Under the pieces are notes generated by a model, which saw nothing but the letters and a program-made list of their open reading frames with translations, had not been told where the DNA came from and searched no databases. Position numbers and translations under genes: made by a program. 64,000 nt of DNA from Actinomycetota bacterium (GTDB lineage: Bacteria > Actinomycetota > Actinomycetes > S36-B12 > UBA10799). Below, piece after piece: positions 44,481 through 53,788 of the stretch (position 1 is the stretch's first letter; every line of letters starts with the position of its first letter). The DNA lies in assembly GCA_020637055.1 (NCBI GenBank), contig JACJWR010000002.1, positions 310,001 through 374,000 on the forward strand, read 5' to 3'.

Positions 44481-45304
44481 CGGACTCATCTACACGCAAC
44501 GGCGGAATTGACACCGCATCGGTTGCCCAACGGCGAAGGCGCACCTGGTCCGCCTACATTCCGCCGCAGCACGGGGCATGGGCCTTCCTAGTGGTGCCGC
44601 TGGTGGTCGGCTTCATGACTGTGCCGTTCAGCCGAGTGGCGCTGCTTTTCGCGGTGGCGTGGATCGTGGCTTACCCGGTGGGGTACTTCGGCGGCCGGGC
44701 ACTCGCCACGCGAATCCGACGCGGCTGGTGGACTCGAATGGCCCGCCGGGAGGCGCGCCGAGCAGTGCCGTGGGCGGTGGCGCTGGTGTTGCTCGGGCTG
44801 CCGCTGGTGGTGCTGCGGCCTTGGCTGACGGCCGTCGCGGTGGGGGTTGCGGCGATCTGGGGGGTGTCACTGCTCATCACCCTGCGGGAGTCCGAACGGG
44901 CGCTGAGCAACGATGTGGTGCTGGTGCTGCTGTCCGTCGTGGCGGTACCGACGGTGTGGGCGATCAGCGCTGCTGCCCCAGGAGTGTGGCCCGAATTGCC
45001 CCCGGTACCGGCTGCGGTGTGGTGGATGACGGCAGCCACTGGGGTGTTCCTGTTCGGCACGGTGCTGCACGTCAGGTCGCTGCTGCGGGAGGCGGGCAAT
45101 TGCTGGTTCCATTGGCTGAACGTGGGCTACCACGTGCTGGCACTGGTGGGGTTTGCGCTGGTCTCGCCATGGTGGCTGGTGGGCTTCGCGCCGGCGTTGG
45201 TCCGGGCGGTCGCCCTGCGGCCGGGCCTGCGCCCGGCGGTGATCGGCGCGATCGAATCGGTCATGTCACTGTTCTTCCTCATCGCAGCGGTCTTGGCAGG
45301 CTGA
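44477..45304 (+). CDS. YwiC-like membrane protein
   Basis: Integral membrane protein of 275 residues with about eight hydrophobic segments. Its start carries the diagnostic WSAYIPPQHGAWAFLVVPLVVGF of the YwiC family; the GTVLHVRSLLREAGNCWFHWLNVGYH region is also family-like. Function is unknown, although in Bacillus ywiC lies near nitrate-respiration genes. The ATG overlaps the OrfB stop and has no ribosome site, so the native promoter and leader were probably removed or replaced by the IS3 element. The coding part looks intact. Confidence 0.82.
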   Translation: MTDSSTRNGGIDTASVAQRRRRTWSAYIPPQHGAWAFLVVPLVVGFMTVPFSRVALLFAVAWIVAYPVGYFGGRALATRIRRGWWTRMARREARRAVPWAVALVLLGLPLVVLRPWLTAVAVGVAAIWGVSLLITLRESERALSNDVVLVLLSVVAVPTVWAISAAAPGVWPELPPVPAAVWWMTAATGVFLFGTVLHVRSLLREAGNCWFHWLNVGYHVLALVGFALVSPWWLVGFAPALVRAVALRPGLRPAVIGAIESVMSLFFLIAAVLAG

Positions 45305-45828
45305 ATCCCGCCGAGGGGATAGGTGCAACACAGACTGTGGCCGATCAGCCCGAAACGGGTGTGCGGAGCGACTGGGCGAGCGAGCGACTCGGCCTGGCGT
45401 GTTGCAGGGCTATCGCACGTCTGAGGATGCCCTCCGCACGGTGAGGGGGCGGATCCGTATCGGTGAGCAGATTGCCAGGCGCCCAGGCCCGCTCGTCCCG
45501 ATTGAGGCGACCTACGACAAGTGCACTATGAACACCTACGACGAGTGCACTATGAACATCGCTGAGAAGCAGATCTTGCGAACCGCGGTCCGGCGCATGC
45601 CTGCTATTCCCCTGCGTGGCCCGGCGGTCGGAACCCGGTTGGCTCACCTTGATGGGCGCCTTGCTCAAGTCTCGGTCCTCGCGGCGGGGGCGCCCACGCC
45701 CGATTGGCAACCGACGCGACTCAATGAGCGGTGCAACTCGGCGTGTAGAGCGCGGACTACAGAATGAGCCGCGTCCTGGCTGGCGTGGGTTTGGCCGATA
45801 AGCGACTCTCAGGAACCCTGAGGCTTGG
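45305..45828. other. Gap between YwiC-like gene and asparagine-synthase stub
   Basis: About 520 bp with no gene of recognised family; it contains the 24-bp tandem repeat at 45511-45558. A plus-strand open frame (45399-45767) spans the repeat, which is 8 codons long and in frame (TYDKCTMN/TYDECTMN), but the rest resembles nothing known and a real product is doubtful. Confidence 0.35.
45511..45558. repeat. Two-copy 24-bp tandem direct repeat
   Basis: Copies 45511-45534 and 45535-45558 begin cctacgac and end actatgaaca, differing at one base (a/g). Each copy includes the palindromic hexamer gtgcac. Two adjacent copies are too few and unspaced for a CRISPR. A duplicated operator or a duplication in decaying sequence are both possible. 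Confidence 0.8.
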
Positions 45829-46392
45829 TTGGTGACCCGTCTGTGGACCCTCGGATTCCACGGCATCTGGACCCCATTGATTGCCTTGACCTGTCCCCGG
45901 AAGCACTACCTCGACTGGCTCGCAGGTGCACCACACCCGCCCGCCGCAGCAATGTTCGAAGCCTGGCCAGCTCCACTGGTGGACCCCTTCTGCGACCCCA
46001 ACGTTCTGCGTCTGGCGGCAGCAATGACGCCACTGGAGTGGTCCAAGGGGCCCCAGCCGCGGGGCTACGCGCGACTCCTCGGGCAAGGCAGGGTCCCGGA
46101 CAGCATCAGGCTGCGCACCCGACAAGGCGGTCAGTCCATGGACCAGTGGTACTTCATGAGAAACCATCGAGATCGGTACCACGACGAAGCCGCGCTCTTG
46201 GCGCAAACCCCGATCCTGGGCGGCTGGGTGGATCACACAGCGTTGCTGCGCCGACTCGAGACGTGGCCGTGGGGGCAACGCGAAGGTCCACCGTTGCTTC
46301 CGCTCGTGGCGATGAACAGCATCCTCAGCCTCGGGGCCTACGTTCGGATGATGACGGAGAACCTGCAACACCTGCCACCCGGGAGGCGCTAA
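45829..46392 (+). pseudogene. C-terminal fragment of an asparagine synthase-like protein
   Basis: About 187 codons resembling only the end of the asparagine-synthase fold: PLVDPFCDPNVLRLAAAMTPLEW, then GYARLLGQGRVPDSIRLRTRQGGQSMDQWYFM, which correspond to the usual pattern of the last substrate-binding part (D-x-x-V-x-x-F/A, then LP-x-x-I/V-R-x-R-x-x-K-x-G). The N-terminal glutaminase and the PP-loop (SGGxD) are absent, and stops close the upstream frames. It is best read as a 5'-truncated remnant rather than a functional gene; such proteins occur in asparagine synthesis or peptide maturation (lasso) clusters. Confidence 0.7.
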
Positions 46393-46542
46393 CACCGCCG
46401 CCGCCGGCAGGTCCCCCGCCGGATTGACCCGCATCGAATTCAAGGCCATCATGAACGCGCCAGCCCCTCAGGCTGCGTAGCCCAACCTGCGACCCGATCG
46501 TGCAGCAGTCCCATCCTCAACCCAACTGACGGGGAGGTCGAG

Positions 46543-48888
46543 GTGGATTACCTGGTCCCGAACAGCGTGCTGCTGCTGCTCACCGGCTTCGTCCTGTTCC
46601 CCGCTCTGGTCAGCGTTCTCGTGTGGCGAAAGCGCGAGACACCTGCCATGTGGATCGGCACAGCAGTGTGGGCATGCCTGGTCGCGCTTTCGGCAGTCAC
46701 GACGGTACTGCTGTCCCAGACACCGGTGTCCTCGCCAGGGTTTGCCCCGCTGTTCACAGCCCGCCAACTTGCCTTCGCCTTCGCGCTGTTCGCGATGGTC
46801 TGGGTGCTGCAGGCCATCTCGGGCAATTGGGCGCGAGTCTTGACGGCGTTGTTCGCCGTGCTGAATGTCGTTCGAGCCGTGTTGTGGGTCACCACCGACT
46901 GGTTTTGGCGTGGCACGACCACGGCCGATGGGACACCGGAATTTGGCCCGGCGCGGGGCTGGGGGGTCTTAGCCCAGATCGTGCTCACGTTCGCAATCGT
47001 CGGCGTCGTCATGTCGCGGCCCTGGCGCTACCCAAAAGCACGCCGTGCCGCGATGTGGGCACTGATTCCGGCGGGGGTTCTGTTCGGGGCCCTCCTTGTT
47101 GCGCCGCTGCCACTGCAGGACTACCTGATGGTCGCCATCTTGTCGATTCCGGTGCTCGTTGTGCAGGCAGTTCTCCTGGGTCGGATGGCAAGTCAATACC
47201 GGGCCGTGGCGGAGTCCAGGGATCGAGAAGCGCGGCTGGCTGAATTCGGCCGTCAAGCTTTGACCCCCGGCGGCGTGATCCCAGCTCAAGCGGCAGTCAC
47301 GTTGGTCATGGAAGTACTGGAACCGACCTATTGTGAATGCGTCGAACACATCCGAGGCGACCGACGCCCTGTCGCCACAGCAGGGGTTCGGCCAACCTCG
47401 GTCGGCGTGCTGAGTGTGACAGTGCCGCTGGAGGCCTCTGGTCAGTTGTTCGGCGAACTCAGCATTGCCGGTGAGGTGGAGGCGAACGACTCGGTATTCC
47501 TGCGGGGAGTGGGACTGATCTTGAGTGCTGCGCTTAGCAGGGCTCAGTTGGAGGTTGAGTTGCGCGACCAAGCGTTGCGCGACGCGGTCACGGGACTGCC
47601 CAACTGGATACTGCTGCACGATCGGATCGGTGGGCTCCTCGCTCGCCGAGGGAAGCGTCTCGTGGTGGTGCTTTGCTGCGATGTGAAGGAGCTGAAAGTC
47701 ATCAACGACGATTTCGGCCGCGAAATCGGGGATGCCGCACTCCGCGAGATAGGTGCCCGCCTCGTTGAGGTCGCCGGTCGCGGCGGGACCGTCGCACGCA
47801 CTGGCGGCGGTGAGTTCATTGTTGCTCGGCTTGTGGACGGCCCGCTCGAGGCTGATCAATTCTCCAACGCCGCGGCGATGATCGGCAATGAACCGCTGGC
47901 GGTGGACGACCATTTCGTGCCATTCGAAGTCTGTGTCGGGGTCGTCACCTCAGAGGATTCGGAAGCCGAGCCGGATCGGCTGGTCCACGAGGCCGAGGTT
48001 GCGCTGCTCCAGGCGAAGGCGGTTTCGGTCAAACGTGCCTCGTACGACAGCTTCGAACGGGAGGCTCGCGATGTCCGCCGCAGGATGGGCAGGGAGCTGG
48101 CCGCCGCCATCAGGGATGACGAGATCTACGTCGAGTACCAGCCGATTCTGGAACTGGCGACGCAACGCATTGTGGGTGTCGAAGCGCTGGCGAGGTGGAA
48201 ACGCCACGACGGTGTGAGCGTTCCCCCTGGCGAGTTCATCCCGATTGCCGAGGCGGACGGGATGATCACGGCGCTATCAGAACGGGTATTCGAGCAGGGA
48301 TTGGATCAACTCGAGGTGTGGGATCAGATGGGTCTGTGCCCGGATGGCCTGCGACTCTCGTTGAACATCACACCCAACGTGGTGGGCAGCCAGGACTTCA
48401 TCCCATGGCTCACGGACATACTCGGTGCCCACGATGTCGATCCTGGTCGCATCACACTGGAACTGACTGAATCGTCCGTTGAGAGGGCAGAGGCAGACGT
48501 GCTGCGCCACCTTGAAATGGTTCGTGACCTAGGTCCGTGTGTGTCGCTCGACGACTTTGGGACCGGCTATTCGAGCCTTAGCCGGCTACTCACCCTGCCG
48601 GTGGGTGAACTCAAGATCGACAGGCGCTTCACCATGACGGGCAGCGGGGCGCATCGCGAAATCGTCAAGACGGTGGTCGACCTCGCTCACCGCTCGGACC
48701 TGGTGGTCGTCGCCGAAGGCATCGAAACCCAGGAACAGTGGAGCATGCTGGTGGCGGACGGCTGTGAGTACGGCCAGGGATACCTCTTCTCGAAGCCGCT
48801 TCCCGGCGACCGAATCCCGGAATTCACGCGCCGATCACGGCTGCGCCTGGTCGGTGACCTCGACAGCGATCGAATGTCGAGCGGCTAA
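46543..48888 (+). CDS. Membrane GGDEF-EAL protein, probable c-di-GMP phosphodiesterase
   Basis: A 781-residue protein with seven N-terminal helices (residues about 5-220), a linker, a GGDEF domain (about 335-500) and an EAL domain (about 520-770). The GGDEF active-site motif is GGGEF, lacking the Asp, and no RxxD inhibitory site precedes it, so cyclase activity is doubtful. The EAL domain keeps the catalytic set: VGVEALARW, LSLNITPNVV, LELTESSVE, SLDDFGTGYSSLSRL, and VAEGIETQEQW. It therefore most likely degrades c-di-GMP in response to a membrane or soluble signal. The GTG start has ggggagg upstream. First gene of the four-protein GGDEF cluster. Confidence 0.92.
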   Translation: MDYLVPNSVLLLLTGFVLFPALVSVLVWRKRETPAMWIGTAVWACLVALSAVTTVLLSQTPVSSPGFAPLFTARQLAFAFALFAMVWVLQAISGNWARVLTALFAVLNVVRAVLWVTTDWFWRGTTTADGTPEFGPARGWGVLAQIVLTFAIVGVVMSRPWRYPKARRAAMWALIPAGVLFGALLVAPLPLQDYLMVAILSIPVLVVQAVLLGRMASQYRAVAESRDREARLAEFGRQALTPGGVIPAQAAVTLVMEVLEPTYCECVEHIRGDRRPVATAGVRPTSVGVLSVTVPLEASGQLFGELSIAGEVEANDSVFLRGVGLILSAALSRAQLEVELRDQALRDAVTGLPNWILLHDRIGGLLARRGKRLVVVLCCDVKELKVINDDFGREIGDAALREIGARLVEVAGRGGTVARTGGGEFIVARLVDGPLEADQFSNAAAMIGNEPLAVDDHFVPFEVCVGVVTSEDSEAEPDRLVHEAEVALLQAKAVSVKRASYDSFEREARDVRRRMGRELAAAIRDDEIYVEYQPILELATQRIVGVEALARWKRHDGVSVPPGEFIPIAEADGMITALSERVFEQGLDQLEVWDQMGLCPDGLRLSLNITPNVVGSQDFIPWLTDILGAHDVDPGRITLELTESSVERAEADVLRHLEMVRDLGPCVSLDDFGTGYSSLSRLLTLPVGELKIDRRFTMTGSGAHREIVKTVVDLAHRSDLVVVAEGIETQEQWSMLVADGCEYGQGYLFSKPLPGDRIPEFTRRSRLRLVGDLDSDRMSSG

Positions 48889-49061
48889 TCGGCTCGGCAG
48901 CGAGGTTCGCACGGCTTCGTCGCAGTTTCGCGGAGTCTCCCGGGACGTTCTCGACCGGAGGTCCGCTACCTAGCCGAGTGGTTGACCGGGATCGCGAGCA
49001 CGAAACAGGTGGTGAACCCGCCGCCCACCGCGGTGACGGTGGAGACTCTCACCCTTGGGGT

Positions 49062-51851
49062 TCAGGGCAGGGTGGTGACGCGGTCGCGTCCGGCGTCCTT
49101 GGCGGCATACATGGCGACGTCGGCGCGGGTGATGAGGGCTTCCACGCTTTCGCCGGGGTGGAGCACGGTGACGCCGATGCTCAGCGTCGTCTGGACGTGC
49201 TGGTGCGCGACGGTGATGGGTCGTGCCGCGGCTGACCGCACCCCTTCGGCGATCTTCTGGGCGTGGTCGAGGCTGTCGACATCGTTGAGCGCGATGAGGA
49301 TTTCGTCGCCACCGAGGCGGGCGACGATGCCGTCTGCGCCCACCGTGTCGGTGATGCGCGCCGCGAGTTGGCGTAGGGCCTCGTCTGCGGTGCTGTGACC
49401 GAAGGTGTCGTTGATGTCTTTGAACCTGTCGATGTCGCAGAAGAGCACCGCGAGGTGGGTGCCGGTGCGCTCGCGCTCCTCGGCGAGCCGTTCGAGGCGC
49501 TCGACCGCTTCGCGTCGGTTGAGCAGTCCCGTGGTGGAGTCGGTCATGGCCAGCTGTTTGAGGCGCTCTTCGAGTTGGACTTCGGTATCGACGACTCGGA
49601 AGGAGGCGACCAGGCCACGGCTGTCGCCCGCAGCATCCCGGAAGGGTCCGTAGTGCGCCTGCACCCAGTGGTAGGAGTGGTCGGCGTCGAGGACACGCAT
49701 GCGCACGACATGGCTACGGTCGCGCAGGGCAGGGTCACTCGATTGGCTCAAGTGCGCCAGATCTTCGGGGTGGACCAGTTCTTCCGGGCGCCGTCCGATC
49801 CACTGGTCCGGTTCCCACCCCAGCTGAGTGGTCAGCGAAGGTGAGACCCACTGGATGGAAATGCCGTCGGTGAGGACCACGACGTCGGAGGAGTTTTCCG
49901 CCAGCAGCCGGAATCGCTGCTCGGATTCGGCGAGCGCCGCCATCATCGCGCTGCGTTCGGTGACATCCCGCCAGGCCACACTCATGCCGTCGCCGAGTTT
50001 GACCCCTCGCAGGTCGTATTTGCGTACCTCGCCGCCGAACTGTTCGTTGGGGTAGACATAGTCGTCCTCGATCAGTGGCTCACCGGTCTCCACCGTGTGG
50101 GAGTACTGCGCGACCAGTCGGCGGCCCGACTCGCTGGAGTAGATCGAGGTCAGCAGCGTGCCGGGAAAGTTGTCCGCATCCATTTCCATGTAGTCCAGCG
50201 CCGCGGTATTGGCGTCGACGAACGCGAAGTCCACGATGGTGCCGTGATCGTCGCGGACTGCTCGCAGAGTGATGTGTGGGTCGAGTTCCACGTCGAGTGT
50301 GGCGCGGAGGCGGTCACGCTCCGCGGACAGCGCCTGCTCGGCGGCGACTTCTGCCTCGGCGTCGCGGCAGGATCCGATGCGTTCGACGACGCCGCCGGAA
50401 CCGTCGAGGACGGACCGTACCGTCGCGTTGATCCACCGGTATTGGCCCGCGTAGGTCCGCATCCGCACGCGCAGAGACACCGGCTGACCGGTGCCCGCCC
50501 GGGTGAAGTGCTCCGCCATCGTCGACACGTCCTCAGGATGCAGGAAATCCATCGGAGTGTGGCCCACCAAGTCCGTCGGCGCCCATCCGAGCAGGGTGGT
50601 GACTGACGGTGAGACATAGGTGAACACCGCGTCTGGCGTGACGGCGAAGACCGCGTCGGAGGAGTTCTCGGCCAGCAGGCGGTACCGCCGTTCGGCGTCG
50701 GCCACCCGATTGGCGGCCTCCACCCGGTCGCCGACATCGCGCCAGGAGGCAACCCGGGCGGTCAGGTGACCCTCGCCGTCGAGGATCGAGGACATCACCG
50801 ACTCGATCCAGGCGTAGGAGCCATCCGGTCGGCGGAAACGCCCGACCCTGACCGGGGATCCGCCCTCACGCAGCTCCTGTCCGGCCTGTCGCAGCATCGT
50901 CAGATCGTCAGGGTGGAGGAAGTCTGCCGGCGTCTTGCCGATCAAGTCGGCGGGCTCCCAGCCGAGCACATGGCGCACCGCGGGGGAGACGAACTCGATG
51001 ACACCGTCGGCATTCGCGCGCAACTGAACGTCGCGGGCGTGCTCCAACACCAGCTGCAACTCCGCTTGACTCTGCGCGAGCGCTTGACTGGAGCGCACCT
51101 GCGCGGTCACGTCGCGGAAGACACACGAAACGCCGCCCGCCACCTTGACCACGTGGGCATCGATGAGGCGCGCGGAGTCGTGCACCGACGACCGCACCTG
51201 CATCGCTTTCCACTGCCGCGGTTCCCCGGTCTCCACCACCTGGCGGTACTCCACCAGGCGGCCGCTGTCCATCGACTCCGGGAACACCTCGGTGACACGC
51301 CTGCCGATCACCTCCGCCCGGCTGACCGACAGGATCCGGCACGCCGCCTCGTTCACCTCGGCGTACTCGAAGTCCTCGACGACCCCGTCGGCGTCGCGGA
51401 CCGCCCGGAGAATGACATGACCGTCCACCTCCGCTTCGAGCAGCCCGTTGAGCAGTTCCTTGCCCGTCGCGGACTGCCGCGCCGCCTGCACCTCAGCGTC
51501 CACATCGACGATCTGCCACCAGAGGCAGGTGATGTCACCGGAGCCGTCGCGGATGCACGTCGTCGTCGCATCTGTCCAGATCGTTGCGCCGTCGGCACGC
51601 AGGTAGCGTTTGCGTCCGCTGAACGAGTCGTACTCGCCGGCGGCGAGCCCTCGAACTGCGGACAGGTCACTGGCGACGTCGTCGGGGTGGGTGAGCTGCT
51701 TCAGCGACAACCGGGTCAACTCCTGCAGGCTGCGCCCGAACAGCGTGCAGGCAGCCTCATTGGCGAACAACAAAGACCCACGCTCATTGGTCAGCATGTG
51801 GGGCGCAGCCGACAACGCCACGGCGGAGCGCAGCACGTCGAACACCTGCAT
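49062..51851 (-). CDS. Multi-PAS diguanylate cyclase-like protein (GGDEI)
   Basis: Soluble sensor of 929 residues with no membrane segment. At least five PAS modules run in series (about residues 5-125, 130-245, 260-380, 385-500, 510-630 and 640-760); repeated phrases such as LLAENSSDAVFAVTPDAVFTYVSPSVTTLLGW and EHARDVQLRANADGVIEFVSPAVRHVLGW show them. The C-terminal GGDEF domain (about 765-925) has DSTTGLLNRREAVERL, DIDRFKDINDTFGHS and the active-site motif GGDEI in place of GGDEF. Phe to Ile may be tolerated, so cyclase activity is uncertain. No RxxD site. The ATG at 51849-51851 has aaggag upstream. Same direction as the RsbQ-GGDEF pair, 203 bp downstream. Confidence 0.9.
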   Translation of the reverse strand: MQVFDVLRSAVALSAAPHMLTNERGSLLFANEAACTLFGRSLQELTRLSLKQLTHPDDVASDLSAVRGLAAGEYDSFSGRKRYLRADGATIWTDATTTCIRDGSGDITCLWWQIVDVDAEVQAARQSATGKELLNGLLEAEVDGHVILRAVRDADGVVEDFEYAEVNEAACRILSVSRAEVIGRRVTEVFPESMDSGRLVEYRQVVETGEPRQWKAMQVRSSVHDSARLIDAHVVKVAGGVSCVFRDVTAQVRSSQALAQSQAELQLVLEHARDVQLRANADGVIEFVSPAVRHVLGWEPADLIGKTPADFLHPDDLTMLRQAGQELREGGSPVRVGRFRRPDGSYAWIESVMSSILDGEGHLTARVASWRDVGDRVEAANRVADAERRYRLLAENSSDAVFAVTPDAVFTYVSPSVTTLLGWAPTDLVGHTPMDFLHPEDVSTMAEHFTRAGTGQPVSLRVRMRTYAGQYRWINATVRSVLDGSGGVVERIGSCRDAEAEVAAEQALSAERDRLRATLDVELDPHITLRAVRDDHGTIVDFAFVDANTAALDYMEMDADNFPGTLLTSIYSSESGRRLVAQYSHTVETGEPLIEDDYVYPNEQFGGEVRKYDLRGVKLGDGMSVAWRDVTERSAMMAALAESEQRFRLLAENSSDVVVLTDGISIQWVSPSLTTQLGWEPDQWIGRRPEELVHPEDLAHLSQSSDPALRDRSHVVRMRVLDADHSYHWVQAHYGPFRDAAGDSRGLVASFRVVDTEVQLEERLKQLAMTDSTTGLLNRREAVERLERLAEERERTGTHLAVLFCDIDRFKDINDTFGHSTADEALRQLAARITDTVGADGIVARLGGDEILIALNDVDSLDHAQKIAEGVRSAAARPITVAHQHVQTTLSIGVTVLHPGESVEALITRADVAMYAAKDAGRDRVTTLP

Positions 51852-52054
51852 CGCCACGACTCCTTGTCCCCACACGTGGTCGGGAAATTCCCGGTCCACC
51901 GCACAATGCCACAGCCCGGCCACGCAGCAGACCCCGTGCCGCAAGGTTGATCTCCGGAACCGGCGCACCGGGCGTGGGGTCGGATTGGGCCGCACCGGCG
52001 CAGGCGGACCGGTGGACACCGCCACGCCTGCGAAGACCAGCGGTGCGCGCCGAA

Positions 52055-53788
52055 CTACGGTGGCGGTGCCGCCACCACCCGGTTGCGTCCGGCCCTCTTG
52101 GCGGCATAGGCGCCGGCGTCCGCCCTGGCGAGCAGGTCCGCCGGTGTTTCCCCAGACGTCCGCACCGCCACACCGATGCTCACCCCGATCGTCACCGGCG
52201 CGCCGTCGGTGAGGTCGATCGGATGTGCCACGGCTGCCAAGATCCGTTCACCCAGGGGCAGGAGTCCATCTGATCCTGCGCCGTGCCGACACATCACCAC
52301 GAACTCATCGCCACCTAGCCGGGCGACGATTCCCGCCGACCCCACCGCTGCCTCCAGCCTGCGGGCGACCACGGCGAGTACCTCGTCACCGGCGGCGTGT
52401 CCCAAGGTGTCGTTGACCGCCTTGAAACCGTCGAGGTCGCAGAACAGCACACCGACGGGTGGACCATCGTCAGCGCTCGCGGCCGCCAACCTCGCCAACA
52501 GCGTCGACCGGTTGGGCAATCCGGTGAGGGAGTCATGCCCGGCGAGGTGTTTCGCCTCATGGAACTGCGCACGCACCGTCGTGACGTCGTTGACCTGAAT
52601 GACCAGCGAGGAGACCGCGCCCTGCGCGGTTCGGCTGGCGGCCACAGACGCGTCGAGGTGCAGCGTCTGTCTGCCGTCTACGGTCACCACCACATCGGCT
52701 CGGTAGGAATCGACCTTGCCCGCGAGCAGCGAGTTGCGCAGGGAGGCTTCGTCGTCGTTGCCCCACTGCGCCACCAGGTCGAACCAGTTCGAACCCACCA
52801 CCTCGGCTCCCGGCTGCCCGAGCAGGGCACGCCACGCAGGGTTAGCAGTCATGATCGTGCCGTCCGGTCGGGCGAGCGCGACACCCACTGCCGAACTTTC
52901 CATCGCGACCCGAAACCGTTCTTCCGACCGTGCCAGTTCGGCTCGGGCGGACTCCGCAGCGGCCTGCGCGGCCTTCGCCTGACGCACCAGGCGCAAGTGC
53001 ATGGATACGTCGTCGAACACCCACAACCGCCCGGACACACCTTCGGCTGTGATCGGTGCCGAACTCACCCGCAGATCGGTGGGGTCCTCTTCGAAGTGCC
53101 AATACCAGTCCTCGATCCGACCCGCCGGATCCTTCAAGATCTGCCGCGCCCGCGCCGCGATGGAATCCGCCTCGGTGCTGCGGTCCCGCAGCGACGCCAA
53201 CGCTCGCCCGATCCGCTCGAAGGGCACTTGCCCCACCGGCAGTCCCAACAGCCGGGCCGCTGCCGCATTCACCTGCCCCGGTCCGCCGCTGTCGTCGGTG
53301 AAGACCAGCGCTTGGTGCAGCAGAGCATTGACCGCGTCGAGCCGCGCAGCTTCCTGGTGAACCCGTCGCCGTAGTGCGCGAAGTTCGAGCTGTTCAGCGG
53401 CGATCGCGAGCTGCTCCCGGGATACCGGGGCACCGGATGTGTCCGCCGACGGCTCGTGCCACCAGATCAACATCAAGCCCGAGCCGTCGTCTGTCAACCG
53501 GACTGGCCACGCGGCGGTGACCGGGTGCGGCGCGGAGAGCCGGAAACTAATGGGTAGCAGTCGCGACAGCTCTGCCGGATCGGTGTGTGGACCCTGCCTG
53601 ATTGCATCATCGACGCCCGATGCGTCGATGACAGGCCACACCGCCCCGACGCTCATCAGCGTCGGCGGATGCACCGCGGTCACCTCAACCCCGGACTGAT
53701 CCTGCGCGAGCCAGGCGACGGCGGCATCGGCGTCGCACATCGCAGCGGTGGACGCCAGCGCTTGCGCGAGCGGATCCGCACGACTCAC
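52055..53788 (-). CDS. GAF/PAS-GGDEF diguanylate cyclase coupled to an RsbQ-like hydrolase
   Basis: Soluble signalling protein of 577 residues: a GAF-like N-terminal region (about 5-130), a PAS-like region (about 155-265) ending VWVFDD-type strands, a second PAS (about 285-400; ERFRVAMESSAVGVALARPDGTIMTANPAW) and a GGDEF domain (410-570) with DSLTGLPNRSTLLARL, DLDGFKAVNDTLGH and an intact GGDEF motif near residue 492. No RxxD inhibitory site, so product feedback is unlikely. It starts with GTG overlapping the stop of the hydrolase gene by 4 bp (GTGA). The frame is open much farther upstream, but that part is inside the hydrolase gene. It synthesises c-di-GMP, presumably under control of a signal delivered by the hydrolase. 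Confidence 0.9.
   Translation of the reverse strand: MSRADPLAQALASTAAMCDADAAVAWLAQDQSGVEVTAVHPPTLMSVGAVWPVIDASGVDDAIRQGPHTDPAELSRLLPISFRLSAPHPVTAAWPVRLTDDGSGLMLIWWHEPSADTSGAPVSREQLAIAAEQLELRALRRRVHQEAARLDAVNALLHQALVFTDDSGGPGQVNAAAARLLGLPVGQVPFERIGRALASLRDRSTEADSIAARARQILKDPAGRIEDWYWHFEEDPTDLRVSSAPITAEGVSGRLWVFDDVSMHLRLVRQAKAAQAAAESARAELARSEERFRVAMESSAVGVALARPDGTIMTANPAWRALLGQPGAEVVGSNWFDLVAQWGNDDEASLRNSLLAGKVDSYRADVVVTVDGRQTLHLDASVAASRTAQGAVSSLVIQVNDVTTVRAQFHEAKHLAGHDSLTGLPNRSTLLARLAAASADDGPPVGVLFCDLDGFKAVNDTLGHAAGDEVLAVVARRLEAAVGSAGIVARLGGDEFVVMCRHGAGSDGLLPLGERILAAVAHPIDLTDGAPVTIGVSIGVAVRTSGETPADLLARADAGAYAAKRAGRNRVVAAPPP

Noticed and set aside
45511..45558. Possible CRISPR array
   Set aside because: Only two directly adjacent copies without spacers, and no cas genes in the window.
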